Positions 13,780 to 19,230 of a stretch of 19,230 nucleotides of DNA are shown here, piece after piece. The position numbers and the translations under genes are program-made. The number at the start of each line of letters is the position of its first letter. Position 1 is the first letter of the stretch. Where the stretch lies: the NCBI GenBank assembly GCA_001784055.1, contig MFOZ01000027.1, positions 703 through 19,932 of the forward strand, in the 5' to 3' direction. The notes below the pieces were generated by a model that was given only the letters and a program-made list of their open reading frames with translations, had not been told where the DNA came from and ran no database searches. The stretch comes from Candidatus Levybacteria bacterium RIFCSPLOWO2_01_FULL_42_15. Its GTDB lineage: Bacteria; Patescibacteriota; Microgenomatia; Levybacterales; UBA12049.

Positions 13780-13893
13780 ATGAAAGTACAAGCAAGCGTA
13801 AAAAAACGATGTGCTCGGTGTAAAATTATTCGAAGGCGAGGGGTGGTGCGCGTAATTTGCACAAACCCAAAACACAAACAGCGTCAAGGATGA
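13780..13893 (+). CDS. rpmJ: 50S ribosomal protein L36
   Basis: Smallest 50S protein, a zinc ribbon. ATG 13780 to TGA 13893 gives 37 residues starting MKVQASVKKR. Cys11, Cys14, Cys27 and His32 make the CCCH zinc site (CARC...CTNPKH), and it ends KHKQRQG as usual. It lies between infA and rpsM, its standard place. It is too short for most ORF cut-offs. Confidence 0.97.
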   Translation: MKVQASVKKRCARCKIIRRRGVVRVICTNPKHKQRQG

Positions 13894-13900
13894 TATTTAT

Positions 13901-14326
13901 ATGAGAATTGCAGGAATAATGATTCCAGATGAGAAACGACTAGACATTGCTCTTACCTATATCTATGGAATTGGGAGAAATAATGTAAAAAATGTCTTGA
14001 CAAAGGCTCAGGTTGAGCCGTCAAAAAAAGTAAAATCTCTTTCCGAAGAAGAGCAAAGACGAGTCCAAAAATCCCTTGAAGAACTCAAGACGGAAGGGGA
14101 TTTAAAAGCAGAGGTTGCGGGAAACATTAAAAGGCTTAAAGAGATTGGGGCATATCGGGGTATAAGACATAGCAAAAACTTGCCGGTGAGAGGACAAAGG
14201 ACTCGTTCCAATGCGCGAACCAAACGAGGCAAGAGGGTAACGATTGGAGCAATCAAAAAAGAAATGGCTCAAAAAATGGGACTTTTAGAAACCCCAACAG
14301 CTCCAACAGGAGGCAGGGCAAAATAG
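13901..14326 (+). CDS. rpsM: 30S ribosomal protein S13, C-terminally extended
   Basis: 30S head protein that bridges to the 50S and contacts the P-site tRNA through its tail. It has 141 residues against 118 in E. coli. MRIAGIMIPDEKRLDIALTYIYGIG, EGDLKAEVAGNIKRLKEIG-AYRG and RHSKNLPVRGQRTRSNART are typical. After KRGKRV the protein continues for about 25 residues rich in A/T/P/G and K, where E. coli stops with GPRKPIKK. An AAGGA lies ten or so bases before ATG. Confidence 0.96.
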   Translation: MRIAGIMIPDEKRLDIALTYIYGIGRNNVKNVLTKAQVEPSKKVKSLSEEEQRRVQKSLEELKTEGDLKAEVAGNIKRLKEIGAYRGIRHSKNLPVRGQRTRSNARTKRGKRVTIGAIKKEMAQKMGLLETPTAPTGGRAK

Positions 14327-14327
14327 C

Positions 14328-14732
14328 ATGGAAGATTCTAAAAAGGAGACAAAAACAGAGCCAAAGAAAAAAACGACCGTGTTAGTCTCTCAGGCGGGAA
14401 AAATTTACGTGACTGCAACGTTCAACAATACGCTGATAACCGTTACTAATAATAAAGGGGAAGCGATCTCTTGGAGTTCTTCGGGAGCGTGCGGATTTAA
14501 AGGAACACGCCGCTCAACTCCTTATGCGGCTTCTCTTGCTGTTTCTCAAGCAACACAAAAAGCGATAGAAAAAGGATTAAAAACAGTTGAGGTATACGTG
14601 AAGGGGCCGGGGGCGGGAAGGGATTCGTCACTTCGAGCAATCAAAAGCTCAGGCCTTTCCATTTCCCTTATTGCAGACGTGACACCCATTCCCCACAATG
14701 GGCCGCGGGCTAAGAAAAGAAGAAGGGTATAA
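14328..14732 (+). CDS. rpsK: 30S ribosomal protein S11
   Basis: Platform protein next to the Shine-Dalgarno/anti-SD helix. It has 134 residues (E. coli 129). A charged KKET-rich N-terminal stretch of about 18 residues precedes the standard core: VTATFNNTLITVTN, SSGACGFKGTRRSTPYAA, VKGPGAGRDSSLRA and the end DVTPIPHNGPRAKKRRRV. The usual PHNGCRPPK has become PHNGPRAKK. AGGAGG lies about 16 bases before the start, rather far for an SD. Confidence 0.97.
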   Translation: MEDSKKETKTEPKKKTTVLVSQAGKIYVTATFNNTLITVTNNKGEAISWSSSGACGFKGTRRSTPYAASLAVSQATQKAIEKGLKTVEVYVKGPGAGRDSSLRAIKSSGLSISLIADVTPIPHNGPRAKKRRRV

Positions 14733-14737
14733 TTTTT

Positions 14738-15340
14738 ATGGCACGTTACACAGGACCAAAACATAGATTAGCACGAAGAGAAGGAGTAAACATCCTTGAA
14801 AAAACATCAGCAAGCCTGCAAAGAAGGCTCACTGTTCCTCCGGGAGTGCATGGAAGAAGACGCAGAAGGAGACTTTCGGAATTTGGGCAGCAGTTAAGAG
14901 AAAAGCAAAAAGCAAAAGCAACGTACGGAATGCTAGAAAAACAATTTAGCCGCCTTGTAAAAACTGTTCAGCAAAAAAGAGGAGATACCGCAGAAATGAT
15001 TTTGGGTCTTCTTGAAACAAGACTTGATAATATTGTATATCGTCTGAATTTTGCAAAAACAAGATTTATGGCGCGACAACTTGTTTCCCACGGACATACG
15101 TTAGTAGACGGCAAAAAAGTAACAATACCTTCTTATCAGGTTAAAGAGGGATCGATTATTTCTCTTTCTTCCAAAATGGGGAAAAATTCTTTGGTTGTTA
15201 AACTCATTGAAGAGAACTTACCAATTCTCCCTTTCCTTGAACGTGAAGCAACATTCGGAAAGCTTGTAAGGATGCCTACTTTAGCCGATGTACAGGTTCT
15301 TTTCGACATGCAGCTCATTATTGAATATTATTCAAGATAG
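14738..15340 (+). CDS. rpsD: 30S ribosomal protein S4, cysteine-free form
   Basis: Primary 16S-binding protein and, in E. coli, the alpha operon repressor. It has 200 residues (E. coli 206). The start MARYTGPKHRLARREG lacks the zinc cysteines of the C+ type, so this is the C- form. PPGVHGRRRRR is followed by LREKQKAKATYGMLEKQF, and the S4 RNA-binding domain spans RLDNIVYRLNFAKTRFMARQLVSHGHTLVDGKKVTIPSY. It could regulate the structured leader at the front of its operon, but this is inferred from E. coli only. Confidence 0.97.
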   Translation: MARYTGPKHRLARREGVNILEKTSASLQRRLTVPPGVHGRRRRRRLSEFGQQLREKQKAKATYGMLEKQFSRLVKTVQQKRGDTAEMILGLLETRLDNIVYRLNFAKTRFMARQLVSHGHTLVDGKKVTIPSYQVKEGSIISLSSKMGKNSLVVKLIEENLPILPFLEREATFGKLVRMPTLADVQVLFDMQLIIEYYSR

Positions 15341-15349
15341 TAGTATAAT
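15321..15349 (+). promoter_or_regulatory. Promoter for rpoA inside the end of rpsD
   Basis: TTGAAT (15321-15326, four of six bases) and a perfect TATAAT (15344-15349) are 17 bases apart. The -35 is part of a 15-base palindrome, TTGAATATTATTCAA (15321-15335), which could be a binding site. Initiation seven to ten bases after the -10 falls at 15356-15359, and the rpoA ATG is 15359. The transcript would therefore have no 5' leader, or one of about three bases. Confidence 0.6.
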
Positions 15350-15358
15350 ATAAGTCTT

Positions 15359-16285
15359 ATGAAAGAGCCAATGTTTCAAGTAAAAGAAGAAAAAGGAACG
15401 GATGATTTTGGGCGTTTTGTGATTGAGCCGCTTGATACGGGGTTTGGTCATACGCTTGGAAACGCACTTAGACGGGTACTTCTTACCTCAATTGCAGGAG
15501 CAGCTGTTACGTCAGTTCGCATTTCAGGAGTTAAGCATAGATTCTCAACAGTCCCCGGATTAAAAGAAAACGTGGTAGATTTTCTTCTCAATATTAAAGG
15601 ATTGGGGCTTACTCTTTCGGAGGTAAAGCAGAACGCCACTTTAACCCTTTCGGTAAAAGGAGATAAAGGAGAAATAAAGGCAAAAGATATTGAACTTGCA
15701 GATGGCGTTGAAATAGCGGATAAAGAGTATTATCTTGGGTATCTTTCCGGAAAAAAATCAAAACTGGAAATGGAGATGTCCGTTGAAAAAGGATACGGAT
15801 ATTCTCTTGCGGAAGAAAGAAAAATAGCAACGATTGGGGTAATTCCTACCGACGCAATTTTTACTCCCGTAAAAAGAGTAAGTTATGAGGTTGAAGCGAC
15901 TCGTGTGGGACGACAAACCAATTTGGATAAATTAGTTATTGATATCTGGACAGATGGAACAATCACGCCACGGATTGCGCTTGAAGAGGCTTCCCGCATC
16001 CTCACTTCTTACTTCACGCAAGTATATCAGCCAAAAACATCCGTTTCTTCACAGGACGATACGGTAGGGCAGGTAGTTCCGGAGGCAGCGGCGGGTATCA
16101 CACTTGACGAGCTTGATCTGCCTACAAGAATCTACAATAGTCTCAAGAATGGTGGTATTGAAACAGTGCTCGATCTTTTGAAGAAAAGCAGAAAAGAGCT
16201 TATGGGAATGCGAAACATGGGAGCAAAGTCAATAGCAATTATTGAAAAGAAGCTTCGAAGCAAAGATATATCCTTAAGCGAATAA
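15359..16285 (+). CDS. rpoA: DNA-directed RNA polymerase subunit alpha
   Basis: The alpha subunit dimer scaffolds RNA polymerase assembly. It has 308 residues (E. coli 329). The N-terminal domain is marked by PLDTGFGHTLGNALRRVLLTSIAGAAVTSVRI (24-55), the later KRVSYEVEATRVGRQTNLDKL and IDIWTDGTITPRIALEEASRIL. After an Ala/Ser linker the C-terminal domain, about 243-302, contains LDELDLPTRIYNSLKNGGIETV, LLKKSRKELMGMRNMGAKSIAII, the helix-hairpin-helix part that binds UP elements. Both domains are intact. It may be transcribed both with rpsD and from its own promoter. Confidence 0.98.
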   Translation: MKEPMFQVKEEKGTDDFGRFVIEPLDTGFGHTLGNALRRVLLTSIAGAAVTSVRISGVKHRFSTVPGLKENVVDFLLNIKGLGLTLSEVKQNATLTLSVKGDKGEIKAKDIELADGVEIADKEYYLGYLSGKKSKLEMEMSVEKGYGYSLAEERKIATIGVIPTDAIFTPVKRVSYEVEATRVGRQTNLDKLVIDIWTDGTITPRIALEEASRILTSYFTQVYQPKTSVSSQDDTVGQVVPEAAAGITLDELDLPTRIYNSLKNGGIETVLDLLKKSRKELMGMRNMGAKSIAIIEKKLRSKDISLSE

Positions 16286-16324
16286 ACAATTTTTCTCACT
16301 ACTTCTCCCTGACGTATCAATAGA

Positions 16325-16774
16325 ATGAAAAAGCAAGTATTCGGAAGAAAATTCAAAAGAGATGTAAATGAAAGAAAGGCACTTTTTAAGGGTCTTCTTA
16401 CCAATCTTGTTCTTAAAGAGCGCATTAAGACAACAGAAGATAAGGCAAAAGCAATCAAGGGACGAGCGGAAAAGCTGGTTACTAGAGTAAAAAAGACAGG
16501 AGTTTATGACACATCCTTACAGAAATATCTGACTCCCCCCGCCGCCAAAAAACTTGTCGGTGACGTTGCTTCTCGTTTTCCAACAAGGCAGGGCGGATAT
16601 ACAAGAATCATAAGGCTTGGAAGACGGCTTAAAGACAATGCTTCAATGGCATTTATTGAATGGGTTGAAAAAAATGATACGAAAAATGAAAAAGCGAGAA
16701 CGAAAAATAAAGATGATAGCAAAGAAGAAAAACCAAAGAAAAACACTAAGACACAAAAGGAGAAAAAGAAATGA
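16325..16774 (+). CDS. rplQ: 50S ribosomal protein L17, with basic C-terminal tail
   Basis: 50S protein near the tunnel exit. It has 149 residues (E. coli 127). The N-terminal block FKRDVNERKALFKGLLTNLVLKERIKTTEDKAK is typical, as are KLVGDVASRFPTRQGGYTRIIRLGRR and DNASMAFIEWVE. After residue 114 the chain is almost all K/E/N/T/D (about 35 residues), an extension beyond the family core with no sign of a domain. The gap to rpoA is 39 bases. It overlaps rplM by ATGA. Confidence 0.95.
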   Translation: MKKQVFGRKFKRDVNERKALFKGLLTNLVLKERIKTTEDKAKAIKGRAEKLVTRVKKTGVYDTSLQKYLTPPAAKKLVGDVASRFPTRQGGYTRIIRLGRRLKDNASMAFIEWVEKNDTKNEKARTKNKDDSKEEKPKKNTKTQKEKKK

Positions 16775-17199
16775 CACAACCAACCAAGTCGTCGGATATA
16801 AAGAGAGAATGGCATTTGGTTGACGCAAAAGACAAGGTTCTTGGGCGAATATCGGTTGACATGGCACATCTTCTTATGGGAAAGGCAAAGCCCTATTTTG
16901 TAAGACACCTTGATTGTGGTGATTTTGTGGTGGTTGTGAATGCTGAGAAAATTGTGTTAACAGGAAAAAAAGAAACGCAAAAAAAATACTTCAGGTATTC
17001 GGGATATCCCGGGGGACTCGCGGTTGAGACGGTGCAGAAGCTGCGCAAAAGAGCGCCGCAAGAAATTATCAACCATGCGGTAAAGGGTATGTTGCCGCAA
17101 AATAAATTACGCGATAGAATGCTTACCAGGCTGTTTGTGTTTGCGGGAGCAGACCATCCGTATAAAGACAAGTTTAACAAAGTTGAAAAAGGAACATAA
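16771..17199 (+). CDS. rplM: 50S ribosomal protein L13
   Basis: Early-assembly 50S protein. It has 142 residues, as in E. coli. WHLVDAKDKVLGRISVDMAHLLMGKAKP, FVVVVNAEKIVLTGKK, SGYPGGL and AVKGMLPQNKLRDRMLTRLFVFAGADHPY are family landmarks. L13 is typically paired with S9, as here. In the S10-spc-alpha order the pair following rplQ directly is common in CPR and some other groups. Confidence 0.98.
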   Translation: MTQPTKSSDIKREWHLVDAKDKVLGRISVDMAHLLMGKAKPYFVRHLDCGDFVVVVNAEKIVLTGKKETQKKYFRYSGYPGGLAVETVQKLRKRAPQEIINHAVKGMLPQNKLRDRMLTRLFVFAGADHPYKDKFNKVEKGT

Positions 17200-17202
17200 C
17201 CT

Positions 17203-17691
17203 ATGTCAAAAGTAAAAAAACAAGAAGAACAAAAACAAAGTCCGGTGAATGCTAAGCCATCCAAAAAAACGTATATAGCAACAGTAGGGAGAAGAAAAGA
17301 AGCAATTGCCCGGGTACGCCTGTGGGAGGGAAAAGGCGCTGTATGGCTTGGTGCGGTAGTTGAAAAAGGAGCGATTGTGGTAAATGGAAAGCCGGTCGAA
17401 GCATACTTTCCCCAAAAAACGCAAAAGGTTCAGTATCTTGAGCCGTTTAAGCTTACGAAAACAGAAGGGAAATTTGCCGTAACCGTAAAAGTTGAAGGAG
17501 GCGGGTTGTCGGGACAGCTTGATGCAATGATTCATGGCATTTCCCGCGCTCTTGATGCGCATAACAAAGAAGGGTTCCACGCAATTCTTAGGAATCGGGG
17601 GTTTTTGACTCGGGACGCCCGAATGCGCCAAAGAAGAAAAGTAGGAATGGGCGGAAAATCAAGGAGAAAGAGGCAGTCACCGAAGCGTTAA
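17203..17691 (+). CDS. rpsI: 30S ribosomal protein S9, N-terminally extended
   Basis: 30S protein whose C-terminal tail touches the P-site tRNA. It has 162 residues against 130 in E. coli. A charged N-terminal extension of about 23 residues (K/Q/E-rich) precedes the core: ATVGRRKEAIARVRLWEGKG, IVVNGK, VEGGGLSGQLDAMIHGISRALDAHN and LRNRGFLTRDARMRQRRKVGMGGKSRRKRQSPKR. The terminal Lys-Arg pair is conserved. The TAA stop (17689-17691) overlaps the -35 of the next gene's promoter. Confidence 0.97.
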   Translation: MSKVKKQEEQKQSPVNAKPSKKTYIATVGRRKEAIARVRLWEGKGAVWLGAVVEKGAIVVNGKPVEAYFPQKTQKVQYLEPFKLTKTEGKFAVTVKVEGGGLSGQLDAMIHGISRALDAHNKEGFHAILRNRGFLTRDARMRQRRKVGMGGKSRRKRQSPKR

Positions 17692-17717
17692 CACCTCTTT
17701 TCCTCCTGTGGTATACT
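17688..17717 (+). promoter_or_regulatory. Extended -10 promoter for the beta-propeller gene
   Basis: TTAACA (17688-17693, five of six bases) and TATACT (17712-17717) preceded by TGG are separated by 18 bases. The -35 overlaps the rpsI stop. Transcription would start about seven bases before ATG 17731, so the leader is nearly absent and the GAGGG by the start is probably outside or at the very end of the message. Confidence 0.6.
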
Positions 17718-17730
17718 TTACAGAAGAGGG

Positions 17731-18813
17731 ATGAAGGCTTCTTTGGATTTTTTAAAAAGCATATCGTTTGTTCGGATCCTCCTTGCGGTAGTTGTATTTT
17801 CCCTGCTTATTTTTCTTTTGAGTAAAGACGTTAAAAAAACAACCGTCATCTTTGTTCGGGATGAGGCGATCTGGATTAAAAAAGACTCTTTGGATCAAAA
17901 ATTATTTGAGCCGCTCGCAGGAACCCTTCGGGGGAGTCTAGTTAGTTCTTCTACCAAAAGAACCATTGCCTTTTTACTACATAAGGAAAAAAATATAAAA
18001 AGCGGTTTATATGTCCTCAACGTCAATCAGAAAAAGCTTTTGCTGGTACAGGAAGATGAGCAAGACGAACAGAGTATTACCGATTTTGCGTGGTCTCCCA
18101 GAGGAGACTACCTTGTCTATGGATATAAAGGGAAGCTGTTTCTTTATCGCGTAATTAGTCAAAAAACAAAGGAGATTACCAAAGGACCCTTACCTTCTAA
18201 TTCGCTTTTACAACTGGAGTGGCCTAAGACGCAAAATATCTATTGGTGGGAGTTTACGGCAGACTATGAGAAAGAGTCTCCAACGCCGATTGGTTCAGTA
18301 GCAAAACTGAACCTTTCCGGCTATTACGATCCAAAAAATAAAGAAACAGTAATTGAGACCCAGAGACAAGACGGTTTCTTGAATACGTTTACGGTTGATC
18401 CTCTTACGCTGGATATTATTTTTTCTGTTGCAGAAGGAGAGGATAAGGGAATCTATATGTTAAAAAAAGGAGAAAAGGCTCCTTTTCTTTTAACAAAACA
18501 GCCTGCGTTTTCCCAGACTATCCGGCTATCTTTGAGAGGAGAGAAAATAATATATAACTGTGGCGTAAACATTCCTCAGCTATGTACCATGGATATAAAA
18601 ACAAAACATGTCAAGACCTATCCGCAAACCAGGACGTCCAGCAAGGAACAGATTGTGTTTTTGGATTGGGTTGATGACAAAACAATTTTGTATGAAACGC
18701 ACAGAGACGTTCCCGTTGGAAAAGAATCGGAAGAATATACAATATGGAAACTGTATATAGAGTCTGGTAAGAAGGAATTATTTCTCAAAAACGCCCGCGG
18801 GTTCTCTCTATAA
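17731..18813 (+). CDS. Membrane-anchored beta-propeller protein of unknown function
   Basis: I do not recognise a named family. The 360-residue product has one hydrophobic N-terminal segment (about residues 13-30, FVRILLAVVVFSLLIFLLS) without a clear cleavage site, so it is probably anchored, with the rest outside. The remainder is repeated beta-strand stretches of TolB/WD40-like kind: FAWSPRGDYLVYGYKGKLFLYRV at about 118-140, LRGEKIIYN at about 268-276 and VDDKTILYETH at about 314-324. These WSPxGxxLxY-type lines suggest a six- or seven-blade propeller, probably a protein-binding platform. No enzyme motif is visible. It has its own promoter, next to rpsI, and may be unrelated to translation. 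Its 3' end abuts the inverted-repeat element. Confidence 0.65.
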   Translation: MKASLDFLKSISFVRILLAVVVFSLLIFLLSKDVKKTTVIFVRDEAIWIKKDSLDQKLFEPLAGTLRGSLVSSSTKRTIAFLLHKEKNIKSGLYVLNVNQKKLLLVQEDEQDEQSITDFAWSPRGDYLVYGYKGKLFLYRVISQKTKEITKGPLPSNSLLQLEWPKTQNIYWWEFTADYEKESPTPIGSVAKLNLSGYYDPKNKETVIETQRQDGFLNTFTVDPLTLDIIFSVAEGEDKGIYMLKKGEKAPFLLTKQPAFSQTIRLSLRGEKIIYNCGVNIPQLCTMDIKTKHVKTYPQTRTSSKEQIVFLDWVDDKTILYETHRDVPVGKESEEYTIWKLYIESGKKELFLKNARGFSL

Positions 18814-18814
18814 A

Positions 18815-18909
18815 TCCAGCACCTTTTTTTGTGGAGTATTGATCCACGCAAAAAAAATAACGATAGTAACCCACCGAGTCAGACTCGGGGATTTTGAAAA
18901 GGTGCTGGA
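18815..18909 (+). repeat. 95-bp terminal-inverted-repeat element, possible MITE or structured RNA
   Basis: The element begins two bases after the TAA of the preceding gene. TCCAGCACCTTTT (18815-18827) and AAAAGGTGCTGGA (18897-18909) are a perfect 13-bp inverted repeat, 14 bp with the next pair. TAAA flanks both sides (18811-18814 and 18910-18913), like a four-base target duplication. Inside are two hairpins, GTGGA/TCCAC (18831-18847) and CCGAGT/ACTCGG (18874-18888). The second is followed by GGATTTT, weakly terminator-like. A T7 run (18824-18830) and an A8 run (18850-18857) could extend the first hairpin instead of the outer stem. It could be a miniature transposable element, a bistable RNA or an odd terminator. 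Confidence 0.6.
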
Positions 18910-18930
18910 TAAATTATTTCTCTCCATGTT

Positions 18931-19230
18931 ATGAAAAAGCGCTTAAAATTTATACAGGTGAATATCAATAAAGGTTGCTATCTTGATCTTCTTGTGGAGT
19001 TTTTACGATCTGAAAACCCAGATATCGTCTCAATGCAGGAAGTTACATCCAATGAGGCAAATCTCTGCGAAAATAAAAGCATAAGTTTATTCGAAGACAT
19101 AAAGCAGACATTGGGTATGGATGGAGTTTACGCCCCGGATTTGCACATAAAAGAGTTTCCAAAGGCATTCTATGGAAACGCAATTGTATCCCGTTTTAAG
19201 ATTGTAGGAAGCAAGACGATCAGCCTAAGA
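18931..19230 (+). CDS. Endonuclease/exonuclease/phosphatase family protein (partial, 3' end outside window)
   Basis: The frame is open from ATG 18931 to the edge, 100 residues. It starts with a strand containing QVNINKG, then a helix, then NPDIVSMQEV, where the Glu is the metal-binding residue of the exonuclease III-like fold. YGNAIVSRF at about 84-92 matches the G(N/V)A(I/L)LSR(F/Y) motif of the family. The catalytic HD lies beyond the window. The substrate (DNA, phospholipid, phosphoinositide) cannot be told. It is separated from the upstream gene by the inverted-repeat element. I see no clear promoter of its own. Confidence 0.8.
   Translation, partial: MKKRLKFIQVNINKGCYLDLLVEFLRSENPDIVSMQEVTSNEANLCENKSISLFEDIKQTLGMDGVYAPDLHIKEFPKAFYGNAIVSRFKIVGSKTISLR

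Noticed and set aside
1..19230. CRISPR arrays, rRNA or tRNA genes, insertion-sequence transposases, replication origin
   Set aside because: I saw no regularly spaced repeats, no rRNA or tRNA patterns, no transposase and no DnaA-box cluster in any part of the window.

Overview
The window is a bacterial chromosomal segment carrying almost the whole S10-spc-alpha ribosomal protein supercluster, all on the + strand and tightly packed. Several traits point to the Candidate Phyla Radiation (Patescibacteria). There is no rpmD (L30) between rpsE and rplO. S14 is the short zinc-binding form, S4 lacks cysteines, L2 is shortened, and adenylate kinase has a short LID. The EF-Tu sequence suggests Parcubacteria rather than Microgenomates, but I hold this loosely because no 16S gene or other marker is present.

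Layout: positions 1-124 hold the C-terminal end of a probable Fic-family protein. A near-consensus promoter (201-229) then drives tuf, which ends in a hairpin terminator (1481-1506). rpsJ follows. It is separated from rplC by a short region with its own promoter, a perfect Shine-Dalgarno-like block, and a terminator-like hairpin directly before rplC, so it is probably an attenuating leader. From rplC the order is rplC-rplD-rplW-rplB-rpsS-rplV-rpsC-rplP-rpmC-rpsQ-rplN-rplX-rplE-rpsN-rpsH-rplF-rplR-rpsE-rplO-secY-adk-(P-loop kinase)-map, with stop/start overlaps at many junctions. A 203-base gap after map holds a strong promoter and a leader that folds into a closed multi-branched structure. After it come infA-rpmJ-rpsM-rpsK-rpsD-rpoA-rplQ-rplM-rpsI. 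rpoA has its own promoter so close that the transcript would be almost leaderless. Next is a membrane-anchored beta-propeller protein of unknown role, a 95-bp inverted-repeat element, and the start of an endonuclease/exonuclease/phosphatase family protein that runs off the window.

The genes build both ribosomal subunits, the elongation factor and initiation factor that work on them, the RNA polymerase alpha subunit, the Sec channel, N-terminal methionine removal and nucleotide homeostasis. The gene content is ordinary housekeeping. The non-coding pieces are less ordinary: the rplC attenuator-like leader, the structured infA leader, the possibly leaderless rpoA promoter, a strong preference for T just before start codons, and the inverted-repeat element near the end.
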